Origin: Adiantum capillus-veneris
Taxonomy: Eukaryota; Streptophyta; Polypodiopsida; Polypodiales; Pteridaceae
NCBI GenBank assembly: GCA_014529385.2
Contig: CM043948.1
Span: forward strand, 24,300,451 to 24,364,450
Direction: 5' to 3'
DNA: 64,000 nucleotides
A program made the position numbers and the translations under genes. Numbering within the stretch: position 1 is the first letter of the stretch; every line of letters begins with the position of its first letter. Below, piece after piece: positions 22,713-31,075 of the stretch. The notes below the pieces were generated by a model. It was not told the origin of the DNA. It worked only from the letters and a program-made list of their open reading frames with translations, and did no database searches.

Positions 22713-22875
22713 CTTGATCAAGGTTCTCCAATCCATTTTCACTCTCTTCCCAAGCTTGCATCTCTCTTTTAATTTCCATAACCTCTTGCTTGATGTGCAA
22801 CATCAACTTTCCTATTATAGCTCCCTATCCCTTTTCAAAAACGTTTTCATAGTTGCTACAATATCTCCTTACTCT

Positions 22876-22931
22876 GTGTATGTGTGTGTGTGTGCGCGCA
22901 TGCGTGTGTGTGTGTGTGTATGTGTGTGTGA
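22876..22931. repeat. (TG)n microsatellite
   Basis: Imperfect TG tract with a GCGCGCATGCG interruption. Confidence 0.9.
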
Positions 22932-22933
22932 AA

Positions 22934-23026
22934 ATGCACTATGCAAGTAATTTCTAATAGGAGTGTACTTGGTTCTAAGTGCTTTCTATGCACTATGCAA
23001 GTAATTTCTAGCAGGAATGTGCTTGC
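22934..23026 (+). repeat. Local tandem duplication (~54 bp)
   Basis: ATGCACTATGCAAGTAATTT starts at about 22,934 and again at about 22,988, each followed by similar CTAATAGGAGTG / CTAGCAGGAATG sequence. Confidence 0.75.
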
Positions 23027-23039
23027 TCATAGCTACCCA

Positions 23040-24278
23040 ACAATTGATTGCAATGGAGTAGAGATCTACTATCCTTGGTGCCAATGTCGCAGAATGCAAG
23101 GGGTGTATGTAAGGCTTATGAAGGGTCACAAATTTTCAATGTTGGCTAAGGATCTTGAGGTAAGTGTCAGTTCCTGCTGCAAAGCATGTTTGGTTAGTGT
23201 ATGTTTCCCATTGACTGACTTAATGAGATCCTTTCTTCTTTGAAATTAGGAGGATTCTATTATATTAATCATCTCTTGTTTTAGCAGATTCTCCTATATT
23301 CAACAACATTGAAAACTGGTGCTAGTGTCTCCCCAACTTATATTTGTAAGTTGCTAGTCAATGCCTTGGAAAACTTGACTCCAATGCATTTCAACAATGT
23401 AGGCCACAATATGGATTGGTCTAATTCACAAATTTTAAATACTTGCTCTTGGAAGAGGTAAAGTTTTGAATGTCTATATTGCAGTCAAATTCACCTATGG
23501 ATTTAAGAAACTCACATTGTATTTAGATTTTGATATTGTAGATCCATGTGTTCACTTTTGATATGCAGAAGGTGTAGCGCAAAAGTTAATAAGGTGGAAT
23601 TTCATGCTGCAATATTTGAGAAGTCAAGCCATAGCGAGATATGTCACTTTGTGGCTCAATTGCAGACCAAGAACCAACCAAGCCAAGATGGACATTCAAG
23701 TGTGGAACCAAATCTCAACAACCAAGAATCAATTGAAAGTGTCTTCTAAACTCACAGCTGCAAAGAAAGGTGCTCCAAATGGAAGGCAAGATGAAGGGGC
23801 CAAAAGGTGGAGCAATAGAGTGGTAGTGAGAGAGAGAGCCTAGCTCTATTTCCCATGTACGGAACATTTAAGTACACCACTCATATGCTAAGCGAGTGGG
23901 CTCATGTAATTGATTAAGGCAATACAATCTTTACCATCTGATTGTGTCATCTCTTTACTTGCACTGGACTTTGTCATTGTTTTGAAGTTACTTTATGTTG
24001 TCATTCAAATAGTGGTTAACTATGTGCACTTGTCTTGAAATACTATTGTTTTTCTCATTTTCTAGGCCCCACAAAAATTTGTGCCGAGAATCAAGTTAGC
24101 CAATAACTCTATAGTTGATACATTCTTGTACATAATTGGATATCAATAGTGGATGGTCAAAAGGCACTATAAAACAAAGGAAAGATCATTATTCATATTT
24201 CTAAATAAAGGGCATCTAAATCTAAAATGTGAACATGAAACATATAGCTGCTAACAATACAATCAACGTTTATAGAAT
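23040..24278. other. No recognisable gene
   Basis: Short plus-strand open frames occur (for example 23,546-23,843), but none carries a domain I recognise and their codon pattern does not continue. It could include eroded exons. Confidence 0.35.
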
Positions 24279-24310
24279 TTAGGAAGAGAATGGGATATAG
24301 GAGGGCCTCT
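24279..24310 (+). repeat. 32-bp direct repeat, copy 2
   Basis: Second copy of the 21,973-22,004 sequence, 2.3 kb away and in the same orientation. Confidence 0.9.
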
Positions 24311-24540
24311 CTCTCTATGTGTGTGTGTGTGCACGCGTGCTTGTGCATGTGTATACCTGGTCGTTGAAGAGCCAAATAGATGGGGTGGTGGGTCTGTGTG
24401 AGCTCAAGATGGGGTGGGGGACCGCTTCAGACTGAATAGCGATTGGCATCGGGGTCAGCATGAGGCAATGGCATTGGGGGGATCTGTGTGACTCGGTTGT
24501 TGTGGGAGTGAACTTCCGCGAGTAAATTTGGGGATTTTGT

Positions 24541-24746
24541 TTTGAAATTTTTAGTGTCGCTTATAGGATTCCTTCTAGTTTGCAAGCGTCGCTACAAGCG
24601 ACGCAATGTGTAATGCATTTAGCGACACACCTAGCAACGCTCTTAGCGACGGTTTTATTATGTTTTTGGGCAAATTATTAGGCTTCACTTAAGCGATGCC
24701 CGTAAATTTTTGCAGGCGTCCCTAGTTACAAAGCGTCCTTGTAGTG
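24541..24746 (-). mobile_element. Isolated CACTA-type terminus
   Basis: The sequence ends (inverted) CACTACAAGGACGCTTTG at 24,746. It is preceded by several AGCGACG subterminal motifs in both orientations, as at the ends of CACTA-2. No partner terminus is visible in the window, so this is a lone end or the end of an eroded non-autonomous element. Confidence 0.55.
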
Positions 24747-25083
24747 ATAGGTAAGGTTGCAACTACAAAGGGTACACATGGAATGGGATATTTCTCTGCT
24801 TCTTGTACCACATGGAGAGCTCCTTTTCCTTTGAAGTCTTTGTAGCTCTCTTCGATGACAAAAGCTTCTCCTTTTCACAAGTCTTTGGCCTTAAATTCCA
24901 TCATGTTCGGTTTGTTGGGGCATTTCTTTACTCCACAAACCTTTAAATTGTAGATGACAATCCTCAAGACAACTTTTCCTAAGATTAGGGAAGGTCCTAC
25001 CACCAACACATAGATTGGGGTGGTCTCTTATCCTGTTCGTACATGTTTAGGGATTGTGAATCTTTCTTTGAAGTGGATTTAGC
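24747..25083. other. No gene seen
   Basis: Unique sequence. No coherent frame. Confidence 0.35.
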
Positions 25084-25578
25084 ACTCGGGGGTTTCACTA
25101 TGTGTAAAACTACCATATCACGTGTGTTCAAAACATGTTTGTAAAACCCATTATCTGTGAATTTTGTTAAGAATATAATGTACCATTTTCTTTTAAAATC
25201 TATAAGTTTTTTTCAAATTTGAAAAAATAATGTTCTTCTGTATATATATTTCTGTAAGTTTCAAGAACTTTAAATACCCTTCTGTTGAACTCATGTGATA
25301 GGTTACATTTTTATTAGGTGACCTCCCCGGGGTTTAGCATATGCTCGGGGAGGTCACCTAAGAAAAATGTAACCTATTACATGAGCTCAACAGAAGGGTA
25401 TTTAAAGATCTTGAAACTTACAGAAATATATATACAAAAGGATATTATTTTTTCAAATGTGAAAAAAACTTACAGATTTCAAATATAATCTTAAAAAAAT
25501 TCACACATAAGGGGTTTTACAAACATATCTTGAATGCACGTGATATGGTAGTTTTAAACATAGTGAACTCCCCGAGAG
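25084..25578. repeat. ~495-bp near-perfect palindrome
   Basis: Two arms of about 225-235 bp pair along almost their whole length. CTCGGGGGTTTCACTATG on the left meets CATAGTGAACTCCCCGAG on the right, and AGGTGACCTCCCCG meets CGGGGAGGTCACCT at the centre (about 25,318-25,361). A transcript would form a long hairpin. The outer ends and the loop share GCATATG/CTCGGGGAG, which suggests two inverted copies of one unit or a foldback MITE. Confidence 0.85.
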
Positions 25579-26470
25579 CATATGTATCATGGGTTTTGGA
25601 AGGGAATTCTTCCATGATCAAAAGGTTGACCGAAGAGTCCAAAAGCTTCTAAACTTGTCTATCCTAGGACACCTCAAGTTGATCTTGAGTGCCTCTGACA
25701 TCTGATCCTTATGCTCTATATGTTTTTGTCCAACTGCTATGAAATATAATCTCATTAATCCTGATTTGAAACCTCTCTTCAGGAGGTCTATCTGGGGGCT
25801 TCTTTGTCTAAACTAACTTGTCTCACTACCCATCTGTAAACAATGATAGTTTGTACATGTCCTTGTTAACCTTCAGGTCTCTGTCTCAATCTCTATATGT
25901 GCACATCCCTGTGCCGACTAAGAGTAAGCCGTTTTTGAAGGTTTGTTTGCGTTTTTTCTCATGAAAATGCAAATAGACTTTAGAAACGGCTTGCCCTCTT
26001 GCTATTTGTGTTTGTCGCTTTGCATGCAGCTTTCCAAAACCATCAAGTAGACAAGCTGAATGCGTTCTTGCTAGCCATTTTTGTACTTCATTTGCGTTTT
26101 TTGTAAGATTATGTGTAGGCTGCTGATGATCACTTTGCTGCTGCTCACTCCGACCCCTCTAAGCCAAAGCAACAAGCCCGCTCACACAAACACAACCAAG
26201 GTACACCTCGTAGTCCGTCTTTGTGAATAAAATTCCTATAAGTTAAAAGGACACCAACCATTCAATAGCTTACTAAAAGGAATGTGATAAAATCTTGGGG
26301 TAAAGAAGATCACCTTCAATTTAAAACATTGAAGGCGCTGACAGATATTGGGCAGAAAAGAAACCCACGGGACACATCCAATGAGCCATAAACCTTTGGT
26401 TATTCATCACCGAAAGGTAAAAGTGAAAAAAAAAAGTTCACAAATGACAACGTTCCAGTCCAAAATAGGT
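25579..26470. other. No gene seen
   Basis: No domain, repeat end or coherent frame was recognised. Confidence 0.35.
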
Positions 26471-26579
26471 GTGCTAGCCGACCAAGGCGGCAGGGGACAG
26501 GAATCGATCCCGCAACCACTGGGAAGCCTGGGTTGGATTGACAATATCGGGCATCCTATCGACCGCGCTCGGTTGGCAC
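26471..26579 (-). repeat. tRNA-like (Leu/Ser-type) sequence, possible SINE head
   Basis: On the minus strand the ends GTGCCAACCGA and TCGGCTAGCAC nearly pair. CCGAGCGCGGTCGATAGG resembles an A box and GGATCGATTCCTG a B box. At 109 nt it is longer than a normal tRNA, and no A-tail is seen. Confidence 0.35.
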
Positions 26580-27049
26580 AACAGCGCCGCAGGAGGGCTA
26601 CTGATGAAGTTATGCGCGTGATGATGGAAGTGCTTGAAATCCGAGGAAGGGCTTATATGCTCATAGGGTCGATGAGTAGCATTGGCGTGCTCTTCTGAAG
26701 GATGCATTGGCGCTTCCTGCCGATGCGACAACGATGCCATGTTGCGAACTTTGGCAGGCCGATGGAGGTAGTCATAAGCCAGAGCGCAGGCCAGATCCCA
26801 CGCCACCCTCCGCTTTCGACTCAGGGGCGCAGTCTGTGCGAGATCCGCCGCCTTCAGAGAGATCCCACGCAGGCAGTCTTTGTGAGGAGGATCAGCAGCA
26901 TGAACGACACAGGTATGGCGGCCGACGCACGCTTGACGACCATAAGATTCTGCCGAAGATTCCTGAGCGACGACGGCATGCGTAGGACTCGGTCTGCAGC
27001 TGCTTGATGGGCCGTGGAGCTGCTGAGGCTGGTCCGCGGCAGAAGACAT
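26474..27049 (-). pseudogene. 191-codon frame with a weak kinase-like stretch
   Basis: A GC-richer patch. Residues about 75-103 read LAQTAPLSRKRRVAWDLACA then LAYDYLHR. This resembles subdomains V-VI of plant receptor-like kinases (PLSW-RR-IA-D-A-AL-YLH). The HRDxKxxN catalytic loop is not found in frame. The last ~35 codons overlap the tRNA-like sequence. It may be an eroded kinase exon or chance. I do not assign a function. Confidence 0.25.
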
Positions 27050-27059
27050 TAGCAGATGA

Positions 27060-27259
27060 TGCTGTGCATGTTAAGGGCTGTCTTCTTCTCCTAAAAATGC
27101 AGAGGTAACGAGGTTCTTACCCGTGTGCCAGCCACCCATTGCCCCACCTCGAAATTAAAGCTTCCAGGCGGACTCTTTCAAACCGGGGGGGGGGAAAGCG
27201 AGAGAGCAACCGAGACGGCCTAAAAAAAACTTAAAAAGGCAGTGCAAATAAATTAGCGT

Positions 27260-27298
<39 letters not shown>

Positions 27299-28286
27299 CG
27301 GCCTAAAAACCAGTGCAAATAAATTACTGTCCATGCATTGAACAAGAAGCTTGTCAAAGGGTCCATTAATTGGTCACGGAGCAGCTTGTGATCGAAGCTT
27401 CTCAACTCCTTGTCAATTGAACTTAGGTATCTCCTACACCGTTTTGACATTTTGGATATTTTGTTATTTGGTCTTATGCTTGCTTAAGACATTGTTCAAT
27501 GACCTCATCATTTGCCTTGCAATAATCATCATTAGAATTCTTAGACTTATTATTGCTTGAAGAAAAAGTGGAGGCTTGTTACCTAATGTGGTGGTACCTA
27601 ACTGGCTCTACCTTCATTCATTAAATCGAATCTCCTGAAATTCCCTACCCCCCTCCCCAAGATGGAAGCCATTTGACTCAATGCTAATCTCGAGCTCACG
27701 ACATCCACTCTGCAAACAAGTCATCGCAACTAAGCCACTCTACTACGACAATGTCGATGTCCTCTGCGCAAGTCATAAGAATTAAAAAAAGGTTGCTTGC
27801 TCCTTGCTCCATGGCGTGTTGCACCTCCCCTACAGGTGGTGCACTCGACACACTGGCCTCCATCATTCTCTTTGCCATGCATCGTCGGTCATCAACTTTG
27901 CATCCCAAACCTGTGTGACATCATTTTTAACCCCATTAAATTAAATGGGCTACTTACATATTGAATAGGAAAAATGTATGTTTTATTCATGAAAAAGTTA
28001 CAATTTAGAGACTTCTAGAATAGGCCTTGATTGCACACCATATAGAGAGTTTACACATAGTGAAGCTAGAGCCAACCCCCCCTCACCACTAAAGCGCACG
28101 GGCCATTTAATGAAGTCCAAGCGGTGAGATCCACGGTAGCGAAGCTAGGACACGGAGATCGAGACGCGCGCAACCGTAGGATGCCGGGGTAAACTAGGAC
28201 ACGAAAAAGAAAACTTGGACAAGCACGGGGACCTATCCAACTTTATTTATCATTATATGGTTTGCCCATATGTCAACTTCCGCGTC
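27060..28286. other. No gene seen; (GA)n tract at 27,261-27,290
   Basis: A short G-run near 27,186 and one pure GA microsatellite. Otherwise unique sequence without a supported frame. Confidence 0.4.
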
Positions 28287-28498
28287 GCGGGCGTAGTGGT
28301 TAGTGCATTGGGCTCTCATGGTGGTGGCGAGGGTTCGAGTCTTCGTGCCCGCGACGGGCACCCATTTTTTACCACCCTCAATCCTCCTCGAGATCCCCCC
28401 TTTCAACCTGCACCGCCGATCCCATCTCTTTCTACCCGTGCCCTTTAGTGCTGTGGCTAGCCCCCCCCCGTCCCCCCCCTCCCAAAAAAAAAAAAAAA
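28287..28498 (+). mobile_element. tRNA-derived SINE with A-tail
   Basis: The head (28,287-28,352) folds like a tRNA. GCGGGCG pairs with TGCCCGC, TA follows at positions 8-9, TAGTGGTTAGTGC is the A box, CGAGG/CTTCG is the T-stem, and GGGTTCGAGTC is the B box. A ~130-bp unrelated body follows, ending in C-runs and a 15-nt A-tail (28,484-28,498). It would be transcribed by RNA polymerase III and moved by LINE machinery, which is inferred from the class. Target-site duplications were not resolved. Confidence 0.65.
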
Positions 28499-28924
28499 GG
28501 GCGAGGATTTGGTGCCTAGTGCCTTGAGTCCTTCGGGTCTACTTTGGGTTTAAAAATTCTAATGTGAATCAAGAAGTTCTTCCAACAAACTAGACTCCAC
28601 AATTTAGCGAAGATAGACCATGCTCATAGCCTATAGGTACCTCCTGAAGAATCTAAGAGACCATGTGCTCACGTGGGGCTCCACTCCCTCATAAATTGAA
28701 CTCGGATAGCGAGAAAAGTAAACACGAACAAAACGGACTGCATCCGAGCTTCGTAGGAAACATGCTTCACTTTAGCACCATCGATCCCACCGCTTGCACT
28801 TCATTTAATATCCTAATATCCCGTGTCAAATAGTGTTGAGGCTTGTGTATAAATCATATGCAGAACAATTTTCCTCATAGCTTTTGTGTGTAAGCCATAT
28901 GTGAAAAGCAATTTTCGTGGCCAC
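28499..28924. other. No gene seen
   Basis: Unique sequence between the SINE and CACTA-2. Confidence 0.35.
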
Positions 28925-28927
28925 TTG

Positions 28928-28941
28928 CACTACAAGAGGTT
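28928..28941 (+). repeat. CACTA-2 left terminal inverted repeat
   Basis: CACTACAAGAGGTT, preceded by target duplication TTG. Confidence 0.93.
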
Positions 28942-28964
28942 GTGTGCTCTTGTGACACTGTTAG

Positions 28965-29150
28965 CGACGGAAATACATTGGGTTTTTATAACCCCCGGCG
29001 TCGCTAAAACCGTCGCTACGAGAGCGTCGCTATATAGCGACGCCCATAGCGACGCTCATAGCGACGTTTACACAGAAGACTATAGCGACGCTCATAGCGA
29101 TGCTACAGAGCCATAAATAGCGATGCTTATAGCGACGCCCGAGAGAATTT
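28965..29150. repeat. CACTA-2 left subterminal repeats
   Basis: About a dozen AGCGACG / CGTCGCT motifs in both orientations, many as CATAGCGACGCT. They are probable TnpA binding sites, by analogy to En/Spm. Confidence 0.75.
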
Positions 29151-29493
29151 TTTTTTGGTGGCAGGGCATTCAACCCATCAACCATATTGTACTTGATTTA
29201 CTTTTTAAAAAAAGTGCAAGGGTAGATAATAGACCCAAAATAGTCACCCACAAGACGCATTGTTTGCAAAATTGACAATTGTACACATCATAGGCAAAAT
29301 GAATTGATTGGCAAATGTAATAATGACAATTGTACAACATCATAGGCATAAAGAATTGATTGGCAAAAGGAACTGCGGTGACAAATGTAATAATATACAT
29401 GGTTCAAAAAGATGTATAAAATCCGTCTCATGATACATAAGCTATGAGAAACCCTAAACTAATGCTATCTAGCTACGGCTAAACTGACGTCGT

Positions 29494-30803
29494 CTAGTCA
29501 GACGTCTCATCGCGTCCAAGCGGCGTATCTGTCGGATTCTGCAAAAAAAGACAATAAGACAGCTTTCAGTAAGTATAAACATATAACGACATTTATAAAA
29601 CAATACAAAAAATAAAAAAGAGTAAACCCTAATACTAACCATGCCGCCGCGAGAACTGAGAATGTCCATCAGGGCGTTTAAGCCCTTCCTGCCTGCGTAC
29701 TCGCGCTCGTACGGTGTGGGATCACGTCCTGTCATCGACCACTGTCAAAACATACAAAGATTTCATTATGTTAGAATTAAAAAACTCATAAACCCTAAAC
29801 TATCGAACATAAAGAGCAATGTGAAAACACTTACAAAATCGGCCTCAAATGATGCCCATCCACCGCTCCCCAAGTGGTGCGAGCTCCCTGCCTCTACTCG
29901 CGCTCTGGCTGCATCCTTTTGTTGCTTCCACTTGTCGGGATTCTCGCACGCTGCTTTCTTCGCATTCTTCCAATCTTCTTTGGCCAGCCAATCTGGCCTG
30001 TTCCACCCATTCTTGATTGCTTTTTGCACTTCGGAACGCTTGTGTCTGCAGTATTCGCGCATTCGAATCTTCATCAGGTCTTCATTGAAGCGCTGATCCC
30101 GTGTTGGAACGGGAAACTCATCATGAAGTATGCTGATGACTCTGTTTTTTAAATCACTTGGTACTTCACTCCATTTGTTTAGTATGTAGTGTCTAAACAG
30201 CTGAGAGCAAAGACCACGCATGCGCGAGATCACCTTCTTGCCGTCATCATCCATGATGATGCCGCCGCTGATGTCGACGGAGTAAGGCAAGCCCTCTGGC
30301 CGGTGACGCGTGAACCTGGGTGTCCCGGCAGGGGTCTCTAGCGGCGTGTCGATGGGAGTACGGACGTCAGGTGTCTCCACCGGCGTCTGGGCCTCGAAGC
30401 GAGGAGTGTCGAGTGGGGTGGCTCCTGGCGGAGTAGGCAGAGGTGTGTAGCTTCTAGGAACAGTCAGCCGTGCAAAACCTGGCGTAGATGGCGATGCTGT
30501 GGCTGGTGTGGGGGCGGGCAAAGAAGGGGAGGGTAAAGAGCCTCGTCGAACACGAGGCGGTGTGGAGGCATCGGTGGCAGAATCCCCACAACAACCGCCA
30601 CCGCCACCACTAGAGCACCGGTGTCTAGACGAGTGTGAAGCTCGTCTCGTCGACGCCGAAGCTTCGGAGCGCGCCGAATGCTCCGAAAGAGAGGGAGATG
30701 CGGATGGAGTAGGAACGCACGATGATGCGCCAGAGCGATGACGCTCCACGTACCACTGTCTCTGCTGCGGTGACAAAAAAGAAAGAAACTCCTCATCATC
30801 CAT
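29494..30803 (-). CDS. tnpA: CACTA-2 tnpA-like protein, three exons, 371 aa
   Basis: Exon 1 (30,803-29,835) starts MDDEEFLSFLSPQQRQWY and ends GGWASFEADF before GTAAGT. Exon 2 (29,741-29,640) follows TTTTGACAG, starts WSMTGRDPTPYE and ends SSRGGM before GTTAGT. Exon 3 (29,538-29,494) follows TTTTTGCAG and ends LGRDETSD-stop. All junctions are phase 0 and the sum is 372 codons. Residues 30-65 are Ser/Arg-rich, 66-83 read GGGGGCCGDSATDASTPP, 110-165 have closely spaced TP dipeptides, and 185-305 match the Transposase_24 region (KKVISRMRGLCSQLFRHYIL, NRPDWLAKEDWKNAKKA, ENPDKW). The family protein binds subterminal motifs. No lesion is seen. Confidence 0.8.
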
Positions 30804-31075
30804 ACTTGCATTAAACACACGAATATTTAAACTTAATATTGAATGAATAGAGTAGACAATGACGCAAAGACCATTAAATACAATGACGTAATGACGCATA
30901 TAAATACAATGACGCAATGAATTGAGTGATAGAAGAGGCAAGTCGAAAACTCAGAATTTTCAATCAAAAGATGTGAGCGCGAGTAGAAAAGAGCGTTATA
31001 CACCATGGAAGGTACTTAGAGAGCCAGAGCTTTTACAACACGGAGCAAAATTGTTCAAATACAATATTTGTGGCT

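Noticed and set aside
12274-24746. One large CACTA element from 12,274 to 24,746
   Set aside because: The two ends differ after CACTACAAG (AGGTCATGG versus GACGCTTTG), the flanking triplets are TAT and ATA, and the subterminal motifs differ.
25300-25380. Rho-independent-type terminator at the palindrome centre
   Set aside because: The genome is eukaryotic and the hairpin is part of a 495-bp palindrome, so a bacterial terminator reading does not apply.
28287-28352. Functional tRNA gene
   Set aside because: A-box, B-box and acceptor pairing exist, but the anticodon arm is not convincing, the element is short, and it continues into a body with an A-tail. A SINE fits better.
29641-30152. Plus-strand frames of 92-151 codons
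   Set aside because: They are antisense to CACTA-2 tnpA exons, which carry the recognisable domain and splice sites.
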